DNA of 64,000 bases from Bryum argenteum (lineage: Eukaryota > Streptophyta > Bryopsida > Bryales > Bryaceae), in assembly GCA_037043015.1 (NCBI GenBank), contig CM073321.1, positions 36,916,420 to 36,980,419 on the forward strand. Direction: 5' to 3'. Position 1 is the stretch's first letter. Every line of letters starts with the position of its first letter. Shown here piece after piece: positions 34,709-46,560 of this stretch. The translations under genes and the position numbers were made by a program. The notes under the pieces are model-generated. The model made no database searches. It was not told the origin of the DNA and saw only the letters and a list, made by a program, of their open reading frames with translations.

Positions 34709-36148
34709 ATGGTAGATTCTACAGAGGCAACAATCCACCTTCACCTACGCATACTACCATGGTTGGGATGGGTTCATCGACTTCAAGATAGGAAGAGCTT
34801 GGTTTCGAGCGCAAAAGAAGATCTCAAATCGATTGCATCTACATCAAAGGAATTACGTGAAGTTGTAGATGCTTCATTGGAGAAGTTCTGTACGAACAGA
34901 TCGAAAAAACGATATGCTCCCATAGAGGTCACTTTTTGGGGGGATATTGAAGAGATGATGGAGCGTACAAACTACTTTAAGATGGGACGAAACAATGTTG
35001 TCGATTGGACTATGGAGATAGAGGAAGGATGGGCGCCGTATAGTAGATTCTCATCGCACCTACAAGAGTCAGCTCGCATTGTAATCAACACATGCGACCC
35101 TCTTCCCGCAATACTTAAAGACAAATGTGCGGTGTGCCTACATAATTTTGGTCCAGAGGGCGCATACACGTTGGGCCAATGTGGCCATAACTTTCATGTT
35201 ACTTGCATATGCCGATATGCGATGACTAAATCGGTATGTCCGGTATGTCGCTCCCCATTTAGCACAAGATTCTACGAGATGATGGGCATACGAGATCTTA
35301 TGCCACCAGGGCACGAGTTCAACCGATGGAATCTTCCATTGGATCAATACCCAAAGAAATTTCTAAACTACTCTGATTGGGGAAATGCACTTAACTGGAG
35401 TACGTCCGAATCAAAACACCAACTAGCCAATCAATTTGGTGGGGATGATGATCAGTTATTTTGGATGACACGAGATTACAAAATAGAGATCAGGGCGAGG
35501 AATATTGAAGGTGATGAGCAACGAGAGTTGTTTTGTCGTAATTTTGGAGGGCATTGGAGCGTCGAACACAACCGTTTCTTTCGATTTCCTCCAAAGAAAG
35601 TGGAAAAGAGAGAAGATGGTTCATGGCACAAAATAACCGATTCAACCAGCTTTGGTGAGGAGTACAAGAAGTACAATCATACTCCAATTGGAAGAGCTGT
35701 GGTACTTGCGAAATTGGAGGAGGCCGCAATATACCGGACTTCGATACCGGAAAATTCTTTTGAAGATGTGGAGGTCTCTTATTGGGATGCGGTGAAGAAG
35801 TTTGATGTGCGTATCGATGACGCCATTTCATTTTGGAGAGAATGTCTTTTAAACCCAAAAGACACACAACTTCTATTATTGGATGAGTTTGGAGGTGTTG
35901 TACAGGATGTCGTTGCAAAGATCGAGAAGGCCATGGAAATCTTACGTAACAAACAAGTGGATCCTAGCAAAAAGCGGAAGAGGCAATCGGGCGAAGATGG
36001 GGAGGATAGTTGGCAGGCGGAGATGAGAGGCGAAATTGCAGCCGTGGATCGAGAGTATGAAGAGGGCGGTCGAATTGCTCGTCCAACCCTAAGACCGCGT
36101 ACTCGTAGTGTAGCTCAGATTGGCCAATCAGATGGATCTTCAGTTTGA
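34709..36148 (+). CDS. RING-H2 finger protein, element-associated, 479 residues
   Basis: A single open frame of 479 codons. The RING-H2 ligands are C140-x2-C143, C158, H160, H163, C166 and C177-x2-C180, which fits the usual eight-ligand order. RING domains commonly act as E3 ubiquitin ligases by binding E2 enzymes. The N-terminal 130 residues hold a charged helical part (SSAKEDLKSIASTSKELRE). The C-terminal third has a basic patch (KKRKR) likely to be a nuclear signal. I recognise no other domain. The gene faces the hAT transposase gene 0.4 kb away on the opposite strand. The element setting suggests cargo or an accessory protein rather than an ordinary host gene. The frame is uninterrupted while the neighbouring transposase is not. 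Confidence 0.75.
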   Translation: MVDSTEATIHLHLRILPWLGWVHRLQDRKSLVSSAKEDLKSIASTSKELREVVDASLEKFCTNRSKKRYAPIEVTFWGDIEEMMERTNYFKMGRNNVVDWTMEIEEGWAPYSRFSSHLQESARIVINTCDPLPAILKDKCAVCLHNFGPEGAYTLGQCGHNFHVTCICRYAMTKSVCPVCRSPFSTRFYEMMGIRDLMPPGHEFNRWNLPLDQYPKKFLNYSDWGNALNWSTSESKHQLANQFGGDDDQLFWMTRDYKIEIRARNIEGDEQRELFCRNFGGHWSVEHNRFFRFPPKKVEKREDGSWHKITDSTSFGEEYKKYNHTPIGRAVVLAKLEEAAIYRTSIPENSFEDVEVSYWDAVKKFDVRIDDAISFWRECLLNPKDTQLLLLDEFGGVVQDVVAKIEKAMEILRNKQVDPSKKRKRQSGEDGEDSWQAEMRGEIAAVDREYEEGGRIARPTLRPRTRSVAQIGQSDGSSV

Positions 36149-36185
36149 CGTTAGAACGGATGTTGGACCTTAAGTTGCACGTATA

Positions 36186-36189
<4 letters not shown>

Positions 36190-36259
<70 letters not shown>
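36190..36259. repeat. (AT)n microsatellite
   Basis: About 35 uninterrupted AT dinucleotides between the convergent RING and transposase genes. Confidence 0.95.
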
Positions 36260-36261
<2 letters not shown>

Positions 36262-36582
36262 TTTAGATTGTGTGGTTGTTGTTTTAAAAATGATGAAAAT
36301 GCCACCATTGATCCATGGGGCCTTATTTTTGAAGTAAAGGGTTACAATCTTTTTGATTTAATGTGCATTTCTTTTGTATGCTTGAGAGTAAAGACTATCG
36401 TACGACAAGTATGTAAAAATATATATAATATTTTTCAAAACATTAAATGTAGTCATGTAGACAATAGAATCTCCAAATGCATTTGGAGTATAACAATAAA
36501 GTACTACAATAAACTAGAGCTACAATTTCCATAATAAGTAGAAGTCCTATGAACCTATACTACATAAAGATGCAAAATTCAA

Positions 36583-39487
36583 CTACTCATCAGGACCAGA
36601 GGATTGCTCATAATCGCTATCTCCCTTCACTTCAGCTCCACTAGACCCCGTAGGATCATATTCATAATCGCTTGGAGCCTCCTCTTTGATCTTGGGTTTA
36701 TTCTCTGGACATTGTATATTCCCATACTTATGCCAAGTATCAAATTCGGGGAGATTAACAGGGATCTTCGGTTTTTTAGGCGGAACAATTAGAACCGTTG
36801 CAGATTTTCGTTTATGCGACTTGGAAGTGCCAAGCATGTGCTGTAACCCCGTGGCAGTACGAGGAACATTGGCATTTTTTAAATACCTGCCCAACGGTAC
36901 ATCACAGTCACTAGAGATGCTCCCATATTTGGCTCTTGAAAGGGATACTAAACCCTTAGAGGATTTCTCCAAGGTTGTCGTAACCCTTGTAGCAGAGGGT
37001 TGAAATAAAGCGCGGGGAGTAGCACATTGATCAGATACTTGATCCTTACTACCGGATGCGATATTCTCCGCGACCGGATCAGAGCTCATAGTGCCCGCAG
37101 TAGTATTGCACGCAGTGGTCTTCACATCTATCGCCTCCTTTTCCAACCGTAAACCACTAGCGATAACAGGTAGGACGTTATTCGATTTGTCCATGCCGCC
37201 TTGTGTCATTAACCGTGCTAACGGCTGCTCATCATCTAGATCATCCGCCGAAACACCATGAGCGATAAAATCACCATTAGCATCATGAACATTTGGAGCA
37301 TCTTCATCATTTGAAGCGGGGAAGAAAGTCATATCATCGTCTTCATCACCAAATTCAAAAATATCATTGTCATCAGTCTCTGATTCGTCCTCGACAGCTT
37401 CCTCATCGTTCTCATGTACTTGGTCTTCCTCTAAATCCAAGTTCTCTCTATACCACCGCCCATCATCACTCAACTTATCATTCGCGAGCAATTTCGAGTT
37501 GGAATATATGTAGACTAAGTCATCAGCTCTGCCCGGTAGTAATCGATTCCGTTTCTTGTCGTGAACATAAGAGTAGCTACTCCAGTTGCGTTCGCAAGCC
37601 GACGAGGGCACGGTCTGTGCTACTATTCGCTTTGCAATTGGAGAGAGGAGCTTAGCACAAGCACCTTCAAACTCCCACCATGCATGTGGAGCTAGTTTTT
37701 GAGTATTAGGCTCCAGCATGTCATGGAATGGTGGACCCCTTACTCGAAACGCAAGAAATTCACTCACCACGTCTGCGTAATCCTCCGCGGGACATAATTT
37801 TTGTAAAACACGCTTGCAAGCTATTGTAAGATCGGGATCGTCAGCTAACTCTTGGTCATGTAGTAAATAAAGATTTAAAAGTGCAGCCGCGCCATGTAAA
37901 TCCGTTGTCATGAGCCGTTTCCGATGGTAAAACTCCTCTTTTGCGGTGGCCACCTCAAGTGGTTCCAATGAGATGGGCGGTGCGTGCAAAGTATGGACAT
38001 GTCTCTCAAGATCACGCATGATATGCCAAGCCTTGCCCGTACTAGGAGCCTTGCCGTCGAATTCTCTCAGAGCGTACACTACGGGGGCAACCATATCCCG
38101 TAGTCTTTTGCATTGCTCCCAAAAGTCATCGCTCAACACCACCTTCTTGACCTTACGGGAGAATATAAGCTTATCTCTAGCAGATATCGTCTTCTTCGAG
38201 GCATAGGCTGTGAACATAGGGTCGACAACAACTTGCTCCAATGATTCCTTAACCTCCAACAAGCGATCTATCATTATGAATTGACTAGCAAATCTTGTTT
38301 TCCCAGGCATCAGTAGGCTGAATTTCGCCTCGTGTTTACGAAACACAGCTAGGGGCATTTGTCGCCTCTTGATAAACTTGACCATTCTCTTCGCCATGAC
38401 CAAAGTATTCGCCATCCATCCAGCCTTTCCCCAATCCTCCAACAACAAGTCCATTGCATGTGTCGCACACCCTTGCATGAAAATGTGCGGATATTTCTCA
38501 AGGACTATTCTTGAGGCATTGAGCATTACAGAAGCATTGTCTGTGCATACTTGAACAATGTTCTCTGGTCCAACTTGTTCTATGTACTTCAACATGAGAG
38601 TTGACATGTACACCATTTGTTTCTTCTATGCCGTAGTATCCACAAAGACCAAGAAAAAGCTCTCACCTTGAGTCACGAGCATCGCATTCACCAAAGGGCG
38701 ACTAGTCACAGATGACCATCCATCCATAGTCAAAGTTCCTCCAAACTTCCGAAGGCTCTCCGAGAGTCTACTATCTAGTTTCTTTTGTAACTCCGTCTTT
38801 ACTTCTCCTAACAACCTTGTCCGAATGTCATGGTAAGATGGTGGAGCATAGGATTTTCGAAATCCGGCCAGTCTTCATCACGGCGACTTTGAACGCATCA
38901 TTCAAGACTCACGAGAATGGTATATTTGCTTCGTAAAAAGAATTTCGCCCGAGTTTATCCAACTCCCGCCTATCCGCTCTCGCAAAAGTAGCTTCAATTG
39001 AAGATTGCTACGTTTGCTTCATAGATCCAAACATCGGGCGAGTATCCTTAATTCCCCCTCATAAGCATGGAAGAAGCAGAGGTTGACCCTACCAAAAGAT
39101 TTGTTGAATTCATGGGGGTGCCTAGCGAGGACCTTACACAAGAGTCACTCCTAGGAGTTTCGGGGAATGTCATGTTTTGAAGCACTGGAACGTTCATGGA
39201 TGGAGTGAGAGAACATTCACCGAGAAATACGTCCAATTCTTCGTTATATGGAGGGAACTCCTTGCCACATCTTAAAAATAACTGCCTAATTTCCCTAGGC
39301 AGCTTTGAGCAAAGGGCGAACTCGAATCCCTATGTCCGGGAATCTTCTCGTACCCATAATGACTCAGATTCCGACTCTTCTTCTTAGAAACTATTACATG
39401 ACATAGTGAGCACTGTAGGAAGGACCCGGACGCTTTGCCTTCCTTCTCGATGTCTCTAAACCAAGGCTCATATGGAGCAGGGCCCAT
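36583..39487 (-). pseudogene. hAT superfamily transposase, near-complete but interrupted
   Basis: The minus-strand start ATG at 39487 opens with a BED-type finger (CSLCHVIVSKKKSRNLSHYG, then IPGHRD). Near 38770-38830 it reads YHDIRTRLL and MDGWSSVTSRPLVNAML, the DUF659-like block with the first catalytic Asp. VQVCTDNASVMLNA follows with the second Asp. The C-terminal hAT dimerisation block is PSSACERNWSSYSYVHDKKR. A long acidic tail ends at 36583. Breaks include an in-frame TAG at about 38626-38628 and at least one frame change plus a stop between 38830 and 39050. From 38616 to the end the frame is open for 677 codons. Known hAT transposases cut and paste with 8-bp target duplications. This copy is probably inactive. 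Confidence 0.85.
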
Positions 39488-39687
39488 TTTGATAAATAGC
39501 ACGCCTCAAAGTCATAAACAGTGGTGGGACCGTGACGGGGAAAAAAATGGCAAGAGTTCCTTACGGAAATCCTCACTTCCGAACTCAATACCTACCAAGC
39601 AATGTACACATAAAATGAATTATGCAGCTCAAAGCCCTTGGAAAGTGTTCAAAATTCGGAAGTGAAATGAGACTCAATGTCTCTTCT

Positions 39688-39697
39688 CTTATATACC
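39688..39697 (-). promoter_or_regulatory. TATA box (TATATAAG on the minus strand) for the hAT transposase
   Basis: It lies about 200 bp before the ATG at 39487 and just inside the GC-rich array. The spacing is like that of the other two element promoters (175 and 209 bp). Confidence 0.6.
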
Positions 39698-39779
39698 ATC
39701 CAACTCTGAATATGATAGTTGCAATTTGAAATTGAAATGCTCCTAAACCGTTGGATGCTAAAAGGGGCCATCTGGCCAT

Positions 39780-40062
39780 AGGCGGTCGCCGGATGCGAGG
39801 GCCGGTCACCCGGGACTGACGCCCGAACCGACGCCCGGACCGGTGGTCCGACGGCCGGTCGCTCCGGCCGACGGCCGGTCGCCCCTCCTGACGACCGGCC
39901 AGGCTGACGGCGAGCTCGGGGACCGGTCGACGGGGTGGTTCGACGAATGAACGCACCCGGATGGTCATTTACCCTTAATAGAAAGACCAGAATCTCTAAG
40001 TCACGGACGGTCCCCGGACCCCAGCCGGACGTCCGGACGTCTGGACGCTGTGACATCCGTGT
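39780..40062. repeat. Right hAT-type GC-rich subterminal array and terminus
   Basis: CCGGTCG, GACGGCCGGTCG and GACGACCGG units (39780-39925) are followed by GTCCGGACGTC repeats (40010-40045) and GTGACATCCGTG. Reversed, the end reads CACGGATGTCA, matching CAGGGATGTCA at 26584 in 10 of 11 bases. The flanking 8 bp do not match those at 26584. The two ends therefore belong to different insertions or a rearranged element. Confidence 0.55.
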
Positions 40063-40852
40063 GCTTGTCTGTAATGGTGACGTCAACCCTAATTTTGATT
40101 TAACTTCTTCAACTCCAATTTCAATGCATCGGTGTATCTAAATGTTTGACTTTTTAAATCAATGCAGACTAAATGTTTCAGTCGGTTTTTTTATTTTCCA
40201 GTGGAGTGATTGAATCTTGCCAATGTTGGTAGGAGCTATAGTCCTGTATTTGTATAGCTCGGGATAGCTGCTTTAGGACGCAGTGCAACGCTCAAACGAG
40301 GCCAAGGAAAATCGAACTCGGACCACTACTATGCCACGTAAATGTCTTTTTGTACACCTTACAAGGAGACAAGGAATGACGCCCTGTAGTTATAAAATTC
40401 AGACTATATAAACCGAAGCATTTACATATAATTCTGACAGGTGTAATAGGAAATTGATGACGTCAGCCCTAATTAGTCTCTAAATTTTAAAATTGGTAAA
40501 ATAAACTTATTGATTACCTAAAGGGCCATCCCAAATTTTAGTTCAGATTTTGTAAATGATTTGAATCGTATTGGTTACACATGATGATGCCAGCCCTAAT
40601 TTAATCAACTTTTATTTAAACTTGCAAATGTGGATTATTTCTGAAATACTGTATGACCTCAATACCATGAAAAGAAATGGATAAAGGACCTATATCCACA
40701 ATTTTGGGTACTTTTATGCCTAAAAATAACCATTTCAAAATTTCAGAACGACACATTCCATGGTAATAGGGCCATTAACTTTTAAATTTTTTTTTTCTTA
40801 CTGCTCAAACTTTACCGCTCATTGCTTACCGCTCAAAGCTTAACGCTCACAC
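40063..40852. other. Gene-free stretch with a CCGCTC-motif cluster
   Basis: No coding signal. The cluster TTACCGCTC...GCTTACCGCTC...TTAACGCTCAC lies at 40813-40850, just inside the intron that follows the DUF7869 exon (minus strand). Confidence 0.5.
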
Positions 40853-41722
40853 CGGTGGTTTCCCCAAGTCGGCCGCATTTTCCACAATAGCCTTGAGGGT
40901 AGCAGTTGCTTCCACTATGTGAAAAGGAGGTTTCTTTGAACCACGATTTCCATGATGATCTGCTTGTGCTCCGTCTCGGTAAAGAGACCTCTCCCGAAAG
41001 AACGTCGCCCTTGAAACACCCATAATCAAGGCCCATGCAATGCAACAGACCTCAATACCCTCCAAGGTTATCATATCGATTCCGTTTGGATTTTCATGGA
41101 CTTGGCCATGAACGTCTAGGAGACGATGTTTTCTAAAGATAACGTCTCCAGTCACAGAGAATTGTGTCCTAAGATCTTTAATCTTTCCTCGAGGGAAGGG
41201 CTGAACACAATTCTCCGAACAACAAGCGTTGGTCGACACATAGTTGATCGACGCAGATGTCAAGTGATATTGTTTTTTTGGTGCTGAATTACGAGGACGC
41301 CTCTAACGGGTACTCTCGTACTGTCGAACGCCATTCCGAGGAGGTCTTCCAAATGACTTCATTGCTGCATTGTATATGGCGCGTTGGTCGTGATCGTAAA
41401 GGGTGGCACCATTGAGAATGACACGTTTGATCGGCCATGCACGCAAGGAGTAAATCCATCCAAACGGAACAACAAATTCCACCAAAGACTCTGCTATTTG
41501 AACACAGACAAAGTCTGTTCCCAGTGGTCTACCATTTGTCTCCGGAACAAGAGTTGAGTCGACGGACTAACACACCGCCTTTGCGACATCGTCTCCACCT
41601 TCATTCAAGAGTGTAACTCGTTTGGACATCCAGGAGGATCGACTGAAACCTTCACATTGAGCAACATCATTTGGAAGCACGGGAGGCCAAAAGTCCACTC
41701 CATTGAAGACAAAGTCACCCAT
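40853..41722 (-). pseudogene. DUF7869-family gene, N-terminal exon only, decayed
   Basis: Minus-strand trace from an ATG at 41722 (MGDFVFNGVDFWPPVLP) to a GT donor before 40853. It contains the Cys-rich motif (ACCSENCVQPFPRGK) and GIEVCCIAWALIMGVSRATFF, then DHHGNRGSKKPP and VEATATLKAIVE. These align in order with the N-terminal exon of the copy at 1-581 (KCCKDRCCQTFPW, GVSRSAYHVYKG, QARATLKKIIDK). The frame is broken in a few places. Following exons with the catalytic blocks were not found downstream, so this is a partial copy. The dense palindrome array lies directly upstream (41865-42790). Confidence 0.65.
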
Positions 41723-41864
41723 TTTGCAAGCATTGACAAATGTGAGTATCATAATCTCAAAGAGGATGTGAAACACCTTTGATGAGAAAGATCCTACGAG
41801 TAATACCCTTAAGAAATGACAACGAAAACAATTAAGGTTCAAAAACGCCTGCAACAATGATTAA

Positions 41865-42790
41865 TTATCCCCCGGGCAGGGATAATTCCACAGTAAGAGC
41901 AGATTTCAATCCAAGCAATTATCTCTGGCCCGGGGATGATTATGATTGGCAAGAGATTGTATATCCTATAGCAGACAATTATTATCCCTGGCTTGGGGTT
42001 AATCACTTATAAATCGATAACAAAATGACGATTTAAGTGAACGAAGATACATACCCACGATCCGGGGATAAATATAACTGACTGTACATATCCCCGACGC
42101 GGGGAAAGTTAATTCACTATTGCATGATAAATTCAACTTTTTGTAGCTAAACTCAAACAGAGAAACAGTCTTCTCCTAGCCAGGCATAAACATTGGTGGG
42201 CATTGTGAACAGGGTCCAGAGATACATAATGACGAATATATATCTCGGGGCTTAGGATAACCTATAATGATATAAGCTAGCAAAATTACCTCCCTCCCCC
42301 GGGAATCAACTTATGCCCGACACGGGGATAAAAATAGCCGGAACTATCTATATCCGAGTCAGAACAAACCAAATATGATTAGGGATCTATATATCCTCGA
42401 TCCGAGGACAAATTACCCCCGGGTTGGGGATAAATACGAACTCTGGCATTATCTTTGGGCCGTGATAATGCGAAAATTATCAAAGATGATTTTATCCTCG
42501 ACTCGGTGATAAAGTCGACGTCTGTATTTATCCTTGACCCGGGGATAAAGTTATCTCCGGGTCGGGGATAAATACAGACGCTGGCTTTAACTTTGGGCAG
42601 GGATAATGTTAAAATTACTAAGGATGATTTTATCCCCGACTCGGTGATAAAGTCAGCGTCTGTATTTATCCCCGACCCGGAGATAACTTCATCCCTAGGT
42701 CGGGGATAAATACAGACGCTGACTTTATCATCGAGTCGGCGATAACGTGAATATTCCTAGGGATGAAAGTATCTTTGATACGGGGATTAT
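41865..42790. repeat. Dense array of palindrome family B (TTATCCCC...GGGGATAA), about 19 copies
   Basis: Copies such as TTATCCCCCGGGCAGGGATA (41865), ATTTATCCTTGACCCGGGG (about 42525), TTATCTCCGGGTCGGGGATA (about 42550) and TTTATCCCCGACCCGGAG (about 42665) recur every 25-80 bp. The centre varies (GACCC, GGTC, GACTC); the outer TTATC and GATAA are conserved. The array lies upstream of, or in a 5' intron of, the minus-strand DUF7869 exon. The same palindrome reappears at 52318-63250. Confidence 0.85.
42636..42739. repeat. Near-perfect 42-bp inverted repeat built from family B palindromes
   Basis: The left arm 42636-42677 and the right arm 42698-42739 are reverse complements with one mismatch, separated by 20 bp that hold half-sites themselves. 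It could form a cruciform or RNA hairpin. Confidence 0.85.
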
Positions 42791-42799
42791 CATATATCT

Positions 42800-44519
42800 T
42801 TGTATTCCATTGGTCTAAACCAACTACGGGATAATAGACTAAGTATAAGTAGTAAGTCATGCGAAAACGATGAAGAAAAAAGAACTTAAGTACAGAATAG
42901 GGTAACCATGCATACCTAGACCGTGCAAATTCGAAGAGGAAGAAGTTCGCCACGAAGCTGAAGAAATAGCAGAATCGACCCGTATCAACGTCCGAACAAT
43001 CTCCTACAAAAGACTCTGACTATGAAGGTACAAAATTGATCATACTAGCTTGAAAATGCTCGCGCATCCTAGAGAACCCAATACTGCCCTCTTTGAGAAA
43101 CAACGACACACACGCGCGCTACACCAACACCATACACACCAAACGGCAACAATTAAACCTAGACGCGAAGGCAACACAAAAAAGCCGCAACTCAGTCGAG
43201 CAAAACAAAGAGAGAGAAAGAGCTTCCCAAAAGTGACGAATAGAACTTAATCCAAGCTCCAAGCTTAACGGCTAGAACGTTGACCTGTCACTACTCGAAA
43301 CGTGGCGCCGCCGTCAAAGGAAAATATTAAAGACTCTACTTTTTTGGCGAGAAACTATTTGGGCGGGAAGCCATTTCTGAAGTTGCCATATTTCAGCGGA
43401 AAATCCATATACAATTGCACAATTTATATTTCTTTTTACTTTTTTGTTATAGATCTTTACAAAATTCTAATCAAAGGGAAATCTTACAATATATATTGAA
43501 CATTATTTAACTTTACTTAAGTAAGGATTTAAGGTTCAAAATCAATGCTTTAGGGTTTAAAGTTCCGGAAAGGATTTTGGATTTAAAGCTAATATATAGG
43601 GTTTAAAATTTAGAATTTACGGTTTGGGGTTTACCGTTAGAATTTGGATCTAGGATTTTTAGACTAAGCTCCAGGGTTTAAGGGTATGTTTAGGGTTTAG
43701 GAAATAGAGCTAAGATTTATGGTTTAGAGTTTACTAATATTTTAGTTATTCACATATAAATATATAAACTATGTATACTTCATGTATTGTTTTCTATGAA
43801 TTGACTTTTGGTTATTTCAATATTGTAATTAATTTAATTCATTTAATAATTTCCTAGTTCAAATTTAGAAGTGTTTATCAATTTATCCAAAAAGAGGTGG
43901 TTCTTATGTAGTCTAAGTAACATTTTGAGTGACCAACATGTAATTTTAGATTCAAAATTTATTATGCAAAGTGTATGACCATTGAATGAGATATTTATAA
44001 CACCAGTAATACTTTTGAAAATATTAAGTTTCTTATATGGATATATCTTCTTTTATAAGCAATTCAACTTGAGAACCAATAAAAGAAAATGCAAATTTTG
44101 CTTGGTTATTACTTACGTAAATCCAATTATGATCACTTTAAATTGTTAAATAGGACAACATTCAACGTCATGAAGAATCTATTACAATCAAAGTCATGAG
44201 GTTGTTCAAACAACAAGATAAACGTAAGAACAACTTAAATTTAAGAGGTATGGTCCAAATACAGACGATGTTCAATATTTAGAGGTTAAGTTTAGGAAAT
44301 TAAGAGCTTTGAAAACATCATACAAGGGAGTTGAAGTTTTAAGATTACTCAATTTATTCATAATTTTGTTTTTTTATAACACATACATAAACATAGGCAT
44401 GCCCTCATCATGACCTGACCTATCATCATGAAGAGGCCAAATGACCTCCTTTGCCATCATTCACCCCCTTGAACACTCAATTCCATTTCCCCGCTTGCAA
44501 TTTTCAATTACTTTGCTCA
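42800..44519. other. AT-rich stretch without a recognised gene
   Basis: The family B motif stops near 42790. A degenerate TTTAGGG-like patch lies at 43520-43735. A short minus-strand frame (42666-42953) is made largely of palindrome-array sequence and is not called. Confidence 0.5.
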
Positions 44520-44680
44520 ATTTTCAAATAACTCAATTCTAATCTTAGAATATTACTTTTAGAATATTTGAGTACTAAACTTAGATTATCATATCAAATT
44601 TAGTAGATAATCAAGTTAGAGTTCCTCACCTTCTTTACTAGATACTAATTTTAGAATATTTCACTTAAAACAAGTCTTGT
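44520..44680. repeat. AT-rich dispersed repeat G, copy 1
   Basis: Shares AACTCAATTCTAATCTTAGA, CTTTTAGAATATTTGAGTAC and ATCAAATTTAGTA... with copies at 48690-48905 and 51060-51190. Confidence 0.75.
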
Positions 44681-45196
44681 GGGACCTCAGATGCAAATGG
44701 ATTTGTTGAACATTCAAATATTAGGTGAAATTCCTCTACTTGAACATTGGAAGCGTTTACCTTGGGACTTTGTTTTTTGAGGATTTGGATACTTGTGAAG
44801 AAGATATTGTTTCACTATAGTTTTTGATCAATTATGGCAATGATTTTCTCTAAGAAATGGTACTAATTAGTACCACTTTTTAGTTTTTAGGTATTTATAT
44901 ATGGTTCCACCAGAATTTCCACCAAAAATGTTTGGTTCCACCAAGCTTAATAGAAATGTTGGTCGAGAGCCAAGTAAAAATTCCACACTTCTCCAGTATT
45001 GAATGGTGATTTTTATATGAGGTGCCACAATTGCTCCACATAAATATGAATTGGCAAGAAATCAGTTATATTTTTGAAAATATTGCATAGAGACTAAACT
45101 TATGAATTTTCATATGATAAAGTGTATGCCTTTGAATGGGCATCTTCCAAGGCTCACCACTACTCCAAAACTTGCGGAGGAATGGAAACTCATCAT

Positions 45197-45388
45197 TTAG
45201 TCTCCAAAAGTCCCACACATGTTGGGCCCCCGCTCTCTTTCTAACATCTCAACAATTTCTATTACCGTACTCATGTCAGCACCTATTATGTCGGCTGGTA
45301 CCTGTCTGTACTGTCCATCATCAAAAAAGAAGGGCAATACTGTATAAAATTGCTTATAACGTAACGTCATATTCCAAGAAACCATCAT
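45197..45388 (-). other. Unrecognised short frame at the edge of the gene-fragment mosaic
   Basis: The minus-strand reading FFFDDGQYRQVPADIIGADM is followed by STVIEIVEMLERERG. It has protein-like composition but matches no family I can name. It lies on the same strand as the PUS1 and GT14 fragments and may be another captured piece. Confidence 0.25.
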
Positions 45389-46189
45389 TGCAAGCGGGAG
45401 CGACGTTCAAGAATTCATTCTAAAATTTTGAGTAGCCAAAATTCAAATTTGAAATACTGCTGTTATTGTTGACCCTCTGCAGGAACCGGTCATAGATCTA
45501 AATTTGGGAAGTACATGGAGGGTTACACAACCAAGAGAAGCAGTCCTATGCATGTACCCTCCTCCATATCGTATAGATTTCAGAATCCCCAATTTTGTGT
45601 TCTCCTACTCTAGGGCTATTTGTAGAAATTACCAAAAAGCATCGAATCTCTGGACAAAGAAATACACGATAGCGGGAACATGTAAAATACAAGTGTTTCA
45701 ATTTCAAGAAACAACATTCCTTCTAGAAAGATCATCTACGTGAAACAAAGACTCCCTTGCAATCAGGGGTCGAAGAATTTGGCAATAGCCATTGAATCCT
45801 ACTTTCTAGCTAAATGAGGTCTTACTCACCCTCATTACACTGATAGCTATGATACAAGGCTTAAAAAGAGCCAAACTGAAGGAGAAAATTGTCAAGCTCT
45901 GCCCCAAATGTTTGAAATTGCAAAAGTCTTGACGGCTCCAGTGCAAACATGGTAGAAATGAAACATAATGTTCACTGCCCTTGTTATGCGGCACTGATTA
46001 GTTCACCGCTCTTGCAAGTGCCGACATGAATGTGTAACACCTTGTTCTTCATATCCAGAACCTTGGCACACTGTCTCCATGGTAACTGCAGATCGTATCC
46101 ACCGTTATGGATAATGGAAAGTTGAGACTAAGGTAATTTTGCAATGAGTGGTTATTGAGCACGCTTTGTAAAGAGAAGAGAGCAAGGGC

Positions 46190-46536
46190 TTACGAGAAAA
46201 ACTTGGTGGACGCTCGTTCGCTTACGACATGGATGCTCTGCACTTTTGATGGACCTAACCCTCTTGGCGAGCAGTAATTCTTCGTCTTCTCCTCGTCCAC
46301 GCTCGCAAGCCTCTTGTACACTGTAGCATCCAAGAACTGCTTGCAACTTGCTGCATCTCCTCCATGTAGAACAAGTACGGCTTCTTGCACATTGATGTTT
46401 CACTTAGTCGCGTGTTGAATGCAAACTCCAATGACTTCACGTCCCTGTTCCATGCTGTAAACATCGTCTCCACCCGAGTCAACAACCGCGGCAAAATAAT
46501 TTCAAGGAACACCTGCACGCACCCATGAAGTAACAT
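46190..46536 (-). other. Unrecognised coding-like trace downstream of the GT14 fragment
   Basis: Overlapping minus-strand frames read VETMFTAWNRDVKSLEFAFN and, in another frame, AVLVLHGGDAASCKQFLDAT then GLGPSKVQSIHVVSERAS. Composition is protein-like. It may continue the GT14 fragment or be a separate gene piece; no family is recognised. Confidence 0.3.
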
Positions 46537-46560
46537 TACAATCAGATGGAAGGCTGGTTA

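Noticed and set aside
26584-40062. One single hAT element spanning both matching ends
   Set aside because: The terminal 11 bp agree but the 8-bp flanks do not, and there is an internal GC-rich end-like array at 29335-29660.
40270-40345. Possible tRNA-derived SINE (minus strand TGGTCCGAGTTCGATTTTCC like a B box)
   Set aside because: No A box at the proper distance and no tail or duplication was seen.
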